Positions 1 through 10,338 of a stretch of DNA of 64,000 nt are shown here, piece after piece (the stretch's first letter is position 1; every line of letters begins with the position of its first letter). Origin of the DNA: Cinnamomum chago (taxonomy: Eukaryota; Streptophyta; Magnoliopsida; Laurales; Lauraceae); contig CP142456.1 of NCBI GenBank assembly GCA_038049695.1, forward strand, positions 43,752,001 through 43,816,000. Reading direction: 5' to 3'. The notes beneath the pieces were generated by a model. It made no database searches and had not been told where the DNA came from. It saw only the letters and a program-made list of their open reading frames with translations. A program made the position numbers and the translations under genes.

Positions 1-60
1 AGACCTCTTGACCTATGTGTTTTTATTAGTGGATATCTGGTCTGGGTCTTATCATTTTGC

Positions 61-475
61 TCTCTTAGGAAACGAGAGCGTTGAAACATTTTCGACCTCT
101 GCCATTTGAGCTTTGGCTTGATGACAACATATCTCATTTGTATTTTATTATGGTGTCTTCTTTGAAACTTGTGATTTGTTATTTGTAGTTCAGGTCCTAA
201 AATGATGCATTTGGTCCATAAGTTCTTATTTTGATTCATCCTGAAACGAGACCGTTGAAGTATTTTAGACCTTCGCCATTTGGGCCTTGGTCTCATATTA
301 AAGAGTTTCATATGTGTCTCATTATGTTGATTTCTTTGAGAACGTAGATATGACTTCACTCATTGATGCATTAAGATAAGGCTCTTATATTGGGGACCTT
401 TAGTTTGCTCTTACCGAAAACGAGAGCGTTGAAATGTTTTGGACCTCCGCCATTTGGGCCTTGGTCTCAAAGAGT
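61..475. repeat. three copies of a repeat, period about 175 bp
   Basis: Three similar blocks begin near 64, 239 and 414. Each has a core close to GAAACGAGAGCGTTGAAA, then a T-rich spacer, then GCCATTTGGGCCTTGG. Conservation between blocks is strongest over about 55 bp and weaker in the rest of the unit. The third block overlaps the 3' end of the minus-strand reading frame that ends at 411, so the repeat covers its C-terminal codons and the sequence just downstream. The function is unknown. It may be a short tandem array in the 3' part of a retroelement. Confidence 0.75.
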
Positions 476-2186
476 TTGAACAATTAGGAGATTTGTGATA
501 TTTGAATGATGATTCCCTATTTATACTTGATGATCTCCGGTCTTTTGTTTTCCTAATTGTTTGACCCTCATCTTTTGTGTGAATCATATGATTTTCCATG
601 GTTCTTCGGGCTCTACGTTTTGTTGTAGTGCGTCTAGCTTCCTTAGATGTAGTTCGTCCATGTTTTGGAAGGTATGCTCTAAATTTTCTTTGTAACTTGG
701 CAGACTTACATTGTGAAAGTCTTTGAGCAAGGGTGTAATCTTGAAGTTTTGGTTGTCTCACTACTGGATGGTCATGTGGGATAAGAATTTCTTCAGTCGT
801 GTGGATTTTTAGATTGTTCTTTGGGACTATCGGAATCTTAGGTGGCACGTTTGGGTTAACACCTAAAAGTTCTTCTATAGTCAAATCTCCGAAAGTCTTT
901 CCTAGAGCTTTGAGAGTGGTCTCAAGTCTTTCATGGAAACTAATTGGATCAAACTCTATTTGGCTTTCTAGTTTGGGAATAATCTCTGTTGTTGTGCTTG
1001 GATTTTGATCTTTATGGGCAGGGTACCATTCTAGGTGAAGGATCGGAGTTGGATCAACTCTTGGTAGTTGTCTCTTCTCAAAGTATTCTATGTAATCTTG
1101 GCTCATGATTATTGGATTGGTCAAGGGCGGGCATGGTAAACCTTTTAGAATACTCTGAAGTCTTAGTCTCGCATTTTGATGGGCCTTAATCAAGGCAAAT
1201 ACATGACTAGTCTCTTTCTCATTGTGGAAATTATGCTTGTCCTCTAAGGTTGATTTAATTATATCGTTATCCTTTGATCTTTTAAGGAGGTTTGTCCCGT
1301 TTGGCTCACTAGTCAAGACATCGTTTGATTGTGGTTCCTTCTCTAGGGTCTTTTCTAATGAGATGGTAGGACCTATGTGAGAGCTTCCTTGTTGGATTTC
1401 AATGGTAGGCCTAACATTCTCTTGGTGCTGATTCTTAGGTGGTGCTTTGGTTTCTATGATAGATTCGGATGGCTTTATTCGTTCTAATGGCATGCTCGAC
1501 CTAATCGGCATCTTTCTAACCTTGGATTTGAGTTTCTCTATGTCCTTTTGTAATTCGTTAAACATGTTCGTATCTAGAAACTCAAATCGAGACTCTTTGT
1601 CAACCTTTCTTGGTTCAGCTGGTGTTGGAATGGGGTCAAGATGCATTGGTTTGTGTTTAGGAAAGTCTTGTTCATCATTTGGTTGCATGTTTATTTGTCT
1701 TTGGATCATGATTTTGGTTTTGCATGATGGCATAGGATCCAAGTTCTTTCGTTTGTATTGTGGTCTTTGTCTTTTAGTGGTATTGGTCTTAGATTGAGAT
1801 TTTGGATCTTGTGTGATTTTGTTCGTATGGGTTTGGTATTTTATTTCAAATGAAGATGGTTTAACCAGTTTATGAGTTTCCACACTTGATTCTAAGTCAT
1901 TCGAATCAAACCTGACTGGTTTGTGTGTTTTAGATCTTATGACATCAAAATCTTCAATTAATTCATCCACTCGTTCCATTTGAAGGTCAAGTATCTTCAT
2001 TGTCGTCATGAATTCGGATTCTTCGTGTGGGTCATTAGGTTGTACTATCTTATGTGTCTTCGAATGAATCGTTATGTCTTTTATTTGTTGTGTTGAATGA
2101 TCTCCATTTGGTTGTGTTTGGGGTAGCATTTGTGGTGCTGGTATTTTTAATGGGATGATTGTTTGTGATTGATTTGGTTCATTCAT
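411..2186 (-). CDS. unrecognised polar protein, 591 codons, downstream part of a long broken frame
   Basis: I do not recognise this protein. It is hydrophilic and rich in K, T, P, N and Q, with no signal peptide, membrane segment or zinc knuckle that I can see. Residues 60-130 hold a repeated T-H-K motif (SKTHK, ETHKLV). The middle is charged and helix-prone, and the last 90 residues are very basic (runs of R and K), which suggests nucleic-acid binding. The start ATG (2184-2186) directly follows the TAA stop (2187-2189) of the upstream ORF in the same frame. It is therefore either a separate downstream cistron or the continuation of one long frame. It could be an extra, gag-like ORF of a long retroelement. 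No RT, protease or integrase adjoins it. Confidence 0.5.
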   Translation of the reverse strand: MNEPNQSQTIIPLKIPAPQMLPQTQPNGDHSTQQIKDITIHSKTHKIVQPNDPHEESEFMTTMKILDLQMERVDELIEDFDVIRSKTHKPVRFDSNDLESSVETHKLVKPSSFEIKYQTHTNKITQDPKSQSKTNTTKRQRPQYKRKNLDPMPSCKTKIMIQRQINMQPNDEQDFPKHKPMHLDPIPTPAEPRKVDKESRFEFLDTNMFNELQKDIEKLKSKVRKMPIRSSMPLERIKPSESIIETKAPPKNQHQENVRPTIEIQQGSSHIGPTISLEKTLEKEPQSNDVLTSEPNGTNLLKRSKDNDIIKSTLEDKHNFHNEKETSHVFALIKAHQNARLRLQSILKGLPCPPLTNPIIMSQDYIEYFEKRQLPRVDPTPILHLEWYPAHKDQNPSTTTEIIPKLESQIEFDPISFHERLETTLKALGKTFGDLTIEELLGVNPNVPPKIPIVPKNNLKIHTTEEILIPHDHPVVRQPKLQDYTLAQRLSQCKSAKLQRKFRAYLPKHGRTTSKEARRTTTKRRARRTMENHMIHTKDEGQTIRKTKDRRSSSINRESSFKYHKSPNCSNSLRPRPKWRRSKTFQRSRFR

Positions 2187-2729
2187 TTAATGCCTAATGA
2201 TCTGGGTTTTACCGTCCCAAGGTGTTTCATGTTGTTCGTAATCTTCATTAAGCATATCATAAAAGTCCTCAGGAGTAATGTCTTTAAAGATAGTGTCGTA
2301 AATCTCATCGGAAGATTCAAAAGTTTGGTCATTTGGTGGATAATAGGTTACTTTAGGGGCTAAAGTTGTCAAATATGAAGGATCATAGGTCCAATTCTCG
2401 ATAATATGATCTGGTGGGCAGTTAATTATGGGATATGGAGTGTCTATGATTTCTTCGTTTTTGAGTTGATGGAAGGGAGAAAAATATGTTCTAAGAATTC
2501 GTATCCCCTCTTCTACCTCGTAGCCCTTCCATAATGTTGGGATCTTGATCTCTTTGGTCATAAGTCTTCTTAGAGTTTCTGAGATGAGTCCAAGTTCCCA
2601 TTCTAGGTATTCACCACCTATCAATTGTTCCTCTAGGGGCTTCCCCGTATTTGCAAATGGATCATTCTTTGGAGAGATACTCTTAAACCAGTCCAAATTG
2701 GGCAACTTTAGCTCTCTTATGTCCACCAT
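2187..2729 (-). CDS. unrecognised acidic protein segment, 180 codons
   Basis: The frame opens at ATG 2727-2729, but the same frame continues upstream beyond a TAG at 2745-2747, so this ATG may not be the original start. The product has a more ordinary composition than its neighbours. It contains aromatic and acidic stretches (LDWFKSISP near residue 12, then WELGLISETLRRL, and a C-terminal DFYDMLNEDYEQHETPWDG) and looks like a folded domain. It ends with TAA at 2187-2189, immediately followed by the ATG of the 591-codon frame. I cannot assign a family. A gag-like or accessory ORF of a plant retroelement is possible. Confidence 0.5.
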   Translation of the reverse strand: MVDIRELKLPNLDWFKSISPKNDPFANTGKPLEEQLIGGEYLEWELGLISETLRRLMTKEIKIPTLWKGYEVEEGIRILRTYFSPFHQLKNEEIIDTPYPIINCPPDHIIENWTYDPSYLTTLAPKVTYYPPNDQTFESSDEIYDTIFKDITPEDFYDMLNEDYEQHETPWDGKTQIIRH

Positions 2730-2744
2730 TTTAGCAAACTCTTC

Positions 2745-3065
2745 CTAGATCTGTTTTCGAGATACATTGGTTTTGCATGGTAAAAATGGATTTTGGGTTC
2801 TAGCATCTGCGGTTGAGTTTCTATCTTGGTTTTGATTGGATGTTTGACTAAGTTGGTCGGTCGGAGCGTGAGTGGATTGTTGATATATGATCATTGGAGA
2901 TTGGGTTGGTGGATGGATTGAGTTGGATGGCATGGTTGGGCGTGACTGGAATGGGTCAACGATCAGGGTAGGTGATGTTGTTTGGTGGAATGGTGAGGGT
3001 TGGGTGGGATGGTGGCTTTCATTGGATGGCGTGGATCGGGATGGTTGATAGGTTGGATAAGGATG
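2745..3065 (-). pseudogene. segment of the same frame, between the solo LTR and a TAG stop
   Basis: Read on the minus strand, codons are open from the edge of the solo LTR (3065) to TAG at 2745-2747. The segment is rich in P, S, Q, T and N (for example PSNSIHPPTQSP). After the TAG the same frame runs straight into the 180-codon ORF below it. The codon phase at 3063-3065 matches the phase at 4648-4650 on the far side of the LTR, so this piece and the 4651-5229 piece were one continuous frame before the LTR inserted. Confidence 0.6.
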
Positions 3066-4645
3066 TGAAAGTCTTGGGATCCTAACCCTAGAGGGGGGGG
3101 GGGGGGTGAATAGGGTGAGCTACAATATGTGACCAATTTAGACCAATTTTAATTTCTATAAAGTAAACTAGTCACAAGTGATGATTTACCAAACAAGATG
3201 CGGAAGCTAACATAAGAAATCACCACAAGCATACACCATAACACAAAGGTTTATAGTGGTTCGGCCTCAATGCCTACATCCACTACCGGCTTGTGATCCA
3301 ATCACCCCACCGAATTTCCACTAACTATGCTTTTTAATAGGCTAAGCAATAACCTTTACAATGTTGTTTTTCTAGGCTAAACAACAACCTTTACAAGATG
3401 TTTTTCCAAGGCTAAGCAATAACCTTTACAATGTGCTTTTCTTAGGCTAAGCAACAACCTTTACAAATGAAGGATTTCTCTAAGAAGGTGTCTATACAAA
3501 AACACTCTAAGAGATACAATTTAAGCTCAATAAAAATGTCTCTTAAATAGGTTGATATGAAAGTGAAAATTAATGTACAAACATACACATCAATTTGCTA
3601 AAGTGTGTGCACAAATGTATGAGTGTTTACTTCAATCAAATTCGAAAATGAAGCTCTTAAATGAATGCTTGATGCATTTTAAAATCTAAGCTCAGAAAAT
3701 GATGATTGAAGTTATATGCTAATCACATGAAAGATTCAAGCAACTTAAAAGAAAGAACTAAACAAGTTGTATGAAGATTAACTACTAATAACACATGTGA
3801 TTTAGACAAGAATGTTTGCAAACCAATCTAATATTCCAAAGATGATAATGTGTTTGCAAAACATCTCTTTAAAAGTTAGAAAACATGCATATATGAAAAT
3901 ACAAAGAGTTGAACATGCATGAATTTCATTTTGAATGGAAACCAAGTCTTAACTTGAAAGATATACCTTTGTCTCAAGCATTTTTTATTTCCATTGACCC
4001 TCAAGCCTTATCAACTTCTTCCCCTTTCTTAGGCTTCAAAATAGTTCCAAAAGTTCACCCCACAAGCCTCGCAAAAGAAAGGAATGGAATGGACTTTAAA
4101 GCAAAAAACAGTCCAACGGCTAGTTGGCCCGGTCGACCCCATGACCCCCGGGTCGACCTGGCCCAATGGTCATATTGGCCCAACGGCTAGTTACCCGGTC
4201 GACCTGGGCCTGTCTCGGTCGACCGGGTACACTAGCTATTTTCCCAGCAGTCAGTTGGGCCGGTCGACCGGGCACAGGGGTCGGTCGACCGACCAAACTG
4301 GCCTGGGAAGAGTTCCAGCAGAGATTTAAAAAATCCAAAGAAGAAACTTGGAACTCAAGGCCAGTGTGATTAAGCATAATAAAATGATTTTAAAAATGGA
4401 GAATGTATGCAAATCACAAACCTAAATTCTTAATTTGATTTTCCAAAATAATGCATGAAGAATTAGGTTTTCAAAAGAGTATATGGATCCTAAAATCAAG
4501 CATGAATAAATCATTTGAAAAACATATGTAAATGCAAGTTAGAATCTCAGATTCCAAAGCCAAAACTCAGAGCATGAGTGTGTGATCATTTGATAGAGAA
4601 GGTGAATGTGCATCCATCAAAATTGCAACAAACAAGAACCTAACA
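3066..4645 (-). mobile_element. solo LTR of the pol-less LTR retrotransposon family
   Basis: The copy begins TGAAAGTCTT on the plus strand and ends CCTAACA. It is flanked by the 5-bp duplication GGATG (3061-3065 and 4646-4650). It matches the two LTRs at 35063-36966 and 41001-42905 and the copy at 8446-10338, including the G-run after CTAACCCTAGAG and the repeated AGGCTAAGCAATAACC blocks (3340-3470). By analogy with the complete element, its sense strand is minus. It is shorter than its relatives (1580 against about 1900 bp) and interrupts the unidentified minus-strand frame. Confidence 0.93.
4120..4290 (-). promoter_or_regulatory. GGTCGACC palindrome cluster in the solo LTR U3
   Basis: At least six copies of GGTCGACC or one-base variants lie within 170 bp, mixed with the CAACGG-type motif. 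In the better-preserved LTRs of this family the same cluster is immediately upstream (sense) of a TATA box. Here the TATA position has drifted to CTTTAAAG near 4091-4098, so this promoter is probably weak or dead. The cluster is strikingly GC-rich inside an AT-rich LTR. Confidence 0.6.
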
Positions 4646-4650
4646 GGATG

Positions 4651-5229
4651 CACGGTTATGGAAGGTTGGATAGGTTGAATTAGTTGATTATGTTTAACGA
4701 TTTGGACTGGTGAAGGAATTTGATTGGATGGGATGGTTGGGATGGATTGGTATGTTTGAATGGGAGAGGGAGTCTGATTGGATGGAATGGTTTGGATTGG
4801 TGAGTGAGTTTGATTGGGTGAGATGGTTGGGATGGATTGGTTGGTTTGATTAGGCGAAGGAGTTTGATTGGATGGGATGGTTTGAAAGGATTGGTAGTCT
4901 TGATCAGGATGGATTAGGATTTGGTTCGTCATTATATACTGTGTATTTTGGATGTAGATTCGTCGATTATTAAGGTTTAAATTATGATTTATGTCATGAT
5001 TAATGTTTTGATTGTTTAAATTTGTGTGCATTGTGTTTTGATTTAATTGAGTGTAATATTGTCGAGTTGGTTGGGAAGTAGTTTGACATGATTGGGGATT
5101 ATGGATTGGGCCATGGTTTGGCCTCGCGTGTTCATAAATGGTGTGATTGTTTAAGTCTTCATTTGTGTAAAAGTGTCGTGTAGATCTAAGGGAAGAAGCT
5201 TGAGTTGTTATAGTTTGATTGGAAAGGTA
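4651..5229 (-). pseudogene. N-proximal low-complexity part of the broken frame
   Basis: Codons are open on the minus strand from 5229 through the position of the solo LTR. The ATG at 5029-5031 is internal. The product is extremely rich in N, Q, T, I, P and S. Between about 4690 and 4910 it contains tandem repeats of a unit of roughly 13 residues around SIPTIPSNQTPSPIQT. This is prion-like, disordered sequence. A TGA at 5230-5232 separates it from the upstream 64-codon ORF in the same frame. I cannot name a family. Confidence 0.55.
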
Positions 5230-5424
5230 TCAATAATTTTTTGTTTCGTTGTGGTAGTGTTGGTTTATATTTGTGTATGAGTTATTTAAGTTCTGAAACT
5301 CTTGAGTCGTGTGGTTTGTGTAAGATTGGTAATTTGAGTCGAGCAGGAATGATGTTTGGGATGCAATTGTTCGATGTGGATTTTGATAGACCATCTTATA
5401 TTTGATTTCCAAAGCAATTATCAA
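5230..5424 (-). CDS. short ORF at the 5' end of the broken frame
   Basis: Sixty-four codons begin MIIALEIKYKMVYQNPHR and end in an N/Q/T/Y-rich tail. The stop (TGA, 5230-5232) is in the same frame as the long downstream open stretch. This is probably the true N-terminus of the broken protein, with the TGA a later mutation. The sequence upstream on the minus strand (5430-5590) is homopurine-rich (plus-strand T-runs) and looks like a leader. Confidence 0.45.
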   Translation of the reverse strand: MIIALEIKYKMVYQNPHRTIASQTSFLLDSNYQSYTNHTTQEFQNLNNSYTNINQHYHNETKNY

Positions 5425-6340
5425 ACAATGTCATGTAATACCAGGAGATTTCTTTTTTTTTTTGTTCAACATAGAAGGGAGGGAAGAGGAGAGAGTTTTT
5501 TTTCTTTTTGGAGGTTTTTTTATAAATATTTTTTTATTGTAATGGTGAAAAGGGAATGTTTTAATGATGGTTTTTTTTATTATGTTACAATTAGGGAAGG
5601 CTTAGTGGGCGGCCCAATCGGACCTTAGGTTTAATTTCGGACTACACTCGTAACAACCCTAAACTGAATGGGACATGGACATCTGATCATTGATTGGATG
5701 TTCGTGTCCTAGAATAAAATCCCAGAAAAACCTAAATAAGTGACAGGAAAACAAAAGAGGTCCCATCATGATCTCCAGGCTGTCGGATGTGAATTTTGAT
5801 CCCCCCGGGGAGGGAAATCGCCATTCATCTATATGAGTTATTTAAATTTTACATCGAAAATAAGGATTCCGACTACCCTCAAAATCGACGGATCACGATC
5901 GCCAGCTATGGTAACGGCCGTGACACCGTTCTTCGACAAAAGTCAAAGAAGAATGGGAGAAAATAAATGGGTGGGTTCTTCCTCTCGTCTAATGTGCTGC
6001 CGGCAACACACGACGGTTTTCCTGTCACATTAATTTGGGTCTCTTTAATATAAGGTCAATTCAGGGTTATGAGTTAAAGTCCGAATAAAGGTTAATCCTC
6101 ATATAGCAAAATCATGGTGTCTCCAAGTAGAACAAAATAATTAAAAAAAAAGAAAATAAAAGGGGGGAGGTGCTAGATATTTAAGAAGAGGATCGGCCCC
6201 GTTCCCGGGTACCCCCTTCTAATCCCTTGGCAAAATAGGGTTTAAAGGCTGACTTTTCAAATCAAAATGATGATGCAAATGAGAATTTGACTTGTAATTT
6301 CTGTGTTTTTCATGTACGATACACGAGTGATAAAAGTGAA
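5425..6340. other. non-coding stretch upstream of the broken frame
   Basis: I see no credible coding sequence. T-rich runs at 5450-5580 are purine-rich on the sense (minus) strand. Around 5790-5825 and 6190-6220 there are short C/G runs. The stretch is probably the leader or LTR of the element that carries the minus-strand frame, but I found no clear TG...CA ends, target duplication or primer-binding site to prove that. Confidence 0.35.
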
Positions 6341-6440
6341 AGGCCGATGGGCCGTAATTGATTGAAGGTGGCCGATGGGCCGGTGTTTGTTTTAGAGGGG
6401 GCGATGGGCCAGTGTTTGTTTGAGGGTGGTCGATGGCCGA
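6341..6440. repeat. short GGCCGATGGGCC tandem repeats
   Basis: About four imperfect units of 25-30 bp carry the core GGCCGATGGGCC followed by GTGTTTGTTT. The core has dyad symmetry between its GGCC ends. The block is GC-rich against AT-rich surroundings, like the other palindrome clusters of this window. Confidence 0.6.
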
Positions 6441-7084
6441 AATAAAAATATGTAAAGTGTGTGAAATCACTCATCTCATCTTATTATTCTCATTTATTCA
6501 ATTTTAGAAATCAGTTCTTCATTCCCTTTTATCATTAAGTTCAATTAAATATCTAGCATTTGAGGTGGAGGAAGAAATAAAGGAAAAATCTTTTTGGGTT
6601 TATTTTGTTGGTTTTATAGTTTTTATGGATTTTTGATATTGGGCTAGAAGGGCCTAACTAGAGAATTTTACTTGGATTTACGTGATTAATGCTTTATTAC
6701 TGATCATCGGATTAACCCTAACCTAAGGTTCTAGACCGCCCACATCAGCTCTCCCGGTCTCCTAACGAAACAGGAAAAGTGATGGGACGAAGGCTAATAC
6801 TCTAATCTATCTAGCAAGATATTCTAATCTAATCCTAAAGTGCAAACAACCTAAGTTTGATCATTATGCCTAAGGAATTTGGTTATGATCTTAATTGATT
6901 CGGTTAACTTGATTTATGTTGAAGGTTGGTTAAGAGTGATTTAGGGATGGATTAAGGTTTTGATTAATGTGTTTTTAAATATATTAAGGTTCTGTTTTAG
7001 TTGTTGAAGGTTCTATAATTTCAGGTTTTACTTAAAATGATGAAAAGATGTCGAAATCGTTGAAATAGGACTGACAGAGGATTT
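6441..7084. other. AT-rich non-coding spacer
   Basis: No ORF, RNA gene or clear element boundary is visible. From about 6880 the text becomes T/G-rich with repeated GGTTAA/GATTAA words. It is probably LTR or leader sequence of an old retroelement. Confidence 0.3.
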
Positions 7085-7860
7085 GGGCACACTTATGGTT
7101 GCGCCTAGGTCACTCTGGTGACTTGGGCGCACAGATAGTGGCTCCCAAGTGCCAGGTCTTGTGTGGCTTGGCTGGTGGTGATGAATTGACTTGATCTTCG
7201 GAGTTCGTAGGGTTTCTATTTGATGCAAGTCTCTGTTTTGATGTTGTTTTAGGTTCTGGATTGATCTTATCGTAACGATTTAAGCCCGAAATTTGAAACA
7301 AAATTAGGATTCGTAACTTGGGCTAGACAGGGGACATGGGCGCACATGTGTGTGCTCCTAGGTGTTTCTGTGAACTTGGGCACACCTGTGCGGGCGCCCA
7401 AGTGGTGTTTTGATGTTCTTTTAGTCTTCTAGCTTGATTCGAGATTCCAGATGGGTCTAAGTTGGTTAAAATTTTGATTTTAAGGTCGTCGTTGGTTCGG
7501 TAGGATTCTGAGATGTTGATTGAGGTCAAGGTTGGAAATGAATAGGGATTCGGTGGTCTCAGGGAATGGAAATGGACTTGGGCGCACCTGTGGTTGCGCC
7601 CAAGTGTCTGGTGCTTGGGTTTTAGTGCTTTCCAGGATTCGTTCACTTAAACTTGGATTTTCAGATGTTCTATGTTAATAAATATATATCCCGGGCTGGT
7701 TTTATGTATATAAACCTTAAGTGTGATTGTGGTTTAAGTTCGGGAGTTGAAACGCAACCAATGCGTGCCTCAAGGTAGAACCAAAAGGGTTGGGCGCACC
7801 TGTATGGGCGCCCAGGTGTCGGGGATGACTTGGGCGCACCACAAGTGTCTGCCTGTTGTG
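7085..7860. repeat. reiterated inverted repeat ACTTGGGCGC...GCGCCCAAGT
   Basis: Five to six copies of a hairpin-like motif occur at 7085-7153, 7320-7414, 7576-7605, 7787-7815 and 7829-7850. The best copy has perfect 10-bp arms, ACTTGGGCGC at 7576-7585 and GCGCCCAAGT at 7596-7605, with a 10-nt spacer. The others differ by a few bases. Between copies the text is AT-rich, with recurring words such as TTCTAG and GGATT. No coding potential is evident. The layout resembles the dyad arrays inside the LTRs further right. Confidence 0.7.
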
Positions 7861-7974
7861 GAGCTACTGGTTCGTTTGATTCTAGGGTGTATCTAAGTCG
7901 GATTCATATCTCGGTTGGGGAATGTCTTTATTCTCTAGATGTGGCTTAGTCTTATTGTGTTTAATTAGGTTTCG
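7861..7974. other. spacer between the hairpin array and the truncated element
   Basis: A short T-rich stretch with no gene. Similarity to the internal region of the pol-less element begins near 7975, so this is flanking or older sequence. Confidence 0.3.
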
Positions 7975-10338
7975 GTTAATCAAGGGATTTTGAAAACCAT
8001 GAGATATAACTTAAAAGTTCATGAAGACAAAATCAAATGATCACAAAGAAACATTGCATTTTAAGAGATGTGACTATAAAGAAACAAAATGCAAATGTAA
8101 CATGACCAACAAAAAGATTTAACTAAAAAGGATAAGTTGGTCTAGAGAGGATCAAGGCCTTAAGGTTAGTCTAAATGTATACCAATGAAGATTCACCTAA
8201 GGTCTTGATAAGGATGTCCTTGAGAATTCACTTGAGAACTCACCAACTCTTGGAGATATAACTTGAAAAAGTCTTAGAGTGGTGCAATGATACTATGGGG
8301 AAATATTATTTTTGATCATAGTGGAAATCATTAAAAAGATATGCAATAAAACACAACACTAGGGTTCTAATCTAGATCATAGCGAATAAGGATCAACTCC
8401 GGGTTGTTAAGCCCTAAAAAGGAGTAACCTCGCTCGGATACCAATTGAAAGTCTGGGGATCCGAACCCTATAGGGGGGGTGAATAGGGTGAGCTTCAATT
8501 ATGACCAATTTTAATCAATTTTAACTTCTTTAAATTAAACTAGTCACAAGTGATGATTATCAAACAAAATGCGGAAGCTTAATAAAAACAATCACCACAA
8601 AGCAAGCACTATCACACAAGGATTTATAGTGGTTCGGCCTCAATGCCTACATCCACTACCGGCTTGTGATCCAACACCCCATCGGATTTCCACTATTTAT
8701 GCTTTTCAATAGGCTTAGCAATAACCTTTACAATGATGTTTTTCAAGGCTTAACATCAACATATACATTATGCTTTTCTTAGGCTAAGCAATAACCTCTT
8801 CAACCAATGGTTGGTTGTCTCTCTAAGTAGTGTCTAAAATACACTTGACGGAGATACAATTTAGCTCATTAGAATGCCTCTTAATTAGGCGGATATGGAA
8901 GTGAAAAACTAATTCATACACACACACTATGAATGCAAAGATGAATGCTCAATGTGTATGTATGATGTCCTTAATCATTTTTAAAATGAAAGCTCATAAA
9001 TGTATGCCCAAGGCTTTTGAAAGTTTTAGCTCATAAAAACATTTATGATTGAGGAAAGAATGCAAGTCACATGTTAAAAATAACTTGTAAAAGATATACA
9101 TTTGTATCCTAAACAAGTTGTGAAATTCTAAGTACAAAAATGTGATGCATAGGGATGTCAATCAAATTAACAATGTAGCTCAAAACATAAAAATAGATTT
9201 TGATTGAAATTAGGGGACAGATCATATGTATTTATAAATTCAACTTGAATATGATATACCTATCAAAGAAAGGCAAGTTGTGAAACTTTAAAACAAAGAT
9301 ACATATGATTTGTGAAGTTGTTGGATCCAAAACATAAGATAGATTTGAAAGTGATTTTCTTATGATGAAAAACAACAACCAAAGATTCAACCAAGTATAG
9401 GAATCATGTTATATATAATTTCAAAGATGTTTTCATTAACATGATTTACTTAGATATACCAATTTAAGTACTACTTGGATTGAATCAATGGTGATGCATC
9501 CAAAACAATAAATCAATTCAAAACATAAACATGTTAAGGACACAACAAAACATAGTTTATCATGCTAGAAAACATTTACCAATAATAAAGCAAGGCATGA
9601 CAACATATGATTAAAGAAAGTAATGCTTACTTAGAGATTTAACTTCATTAATTCAAGCTTTAGCTTTCCTAATGACCCATTTCATCCCTTAGCTCATTCC
9701 CCTTTGATTTGCCTCAAAACCTCTCAATGAAAGCCTAAAAATTCTTAACTTTTGGCAAAGGAATAAACTAGTATTTATAGCCAAAACAGCCCAACGGCTA
9801 GTCCCCGGTCGACCCCATGACCCCCGGGTCGACCTGGCCTTCACAACGGTCATAAAACTGCCATTTGACAGGAGCCAACGGCTCTTTCTCGGTCGACCCG
9901 CAGTGGGCTCGGTCGACCGGGTCCCCTGTTGCGCCGGTCGACCGAGCCCACTGCGGGTCGACCTGGGCCTGGGACCAAAATTCCCTAAAATGTGTTTTTT
10001 CAAAGTATTTTCTTGAGGGAACTTTTAGGCCATTAAATCAAGCTTGGAATCATGATTTAAATCAAACTAAGAGGCTTAAAATCATGAACCACAAAAAGCC
10101 TAAAATGATTTGAAAGATTTAAAACATAGGCTTGCTTGATTTCTAAAACTTCTTTTCAAAAACAAATGCATCCAAGTTTAAAAACAAAACATGCATAAAT
10201 CAATACTTTTACAAATCTTAAAAACAATGCATGTATAAATCAAGATTTCAAGTTTTTCTAAAACAATGCATGTGTGAAAATTCAAATGATGCTACAGTGA
10301 TAATGCATCCATCAAATTGCAATACAAAATTCCTAACA
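7975..10338 (-). mobile_element. truncated pol-less LTR element (one LTR plus about 470 bp internal)
   Basis: The segment 7975-8445 matches 39188-39445 of the complete element (shared words include TTTTGAAAACCATGA, ACATGACCAACAAAA and AAGGCCTTAAGG) but lacks the whole gag region. The LTR spans 8446-10338 (1893 bp), TGAAAGTCTGG to CCTAACA. Next to it, read on the minus strand, is TTGGTATCCGAGC, a mutated tRNA-Met primer site, which fixes the sense strand as minus. The right end abuts copia LTR sequence without a visible intact duplication, because the left end is truncated. The four AACT motifs typical of the internal region are present here too. Confidence 0.85.
9772..9965 (-). promoter_or_regulatory. 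TATA box with upstream GGTCGACC dyads
   Basis: On the minus strand a clear TATA box, CTATAAATA, lies at 9772-9780. Upstream of it (9785-9965) are six GGTCGACC or GGTCGACCS copies and the motif CAACGG. The arrangement is the same as in the complete element. Inferred: this is the U3 promoter of the family. Confidence 0.65.

Noticed and set aside
4084..4377. Several overlapping ORFs in both strands with RPGRP/GRSTG repeats
   Set aside because: These are the GGTCGACC palindrome array read in different frames; the same happens at 9689-10113 and 36289-36594.
5425..7970. Bounded LTR for the unidentified frame
   Set aside because: No TG...CA ends, direct repeat partner or primer site was found, so I did not call it an LTR.
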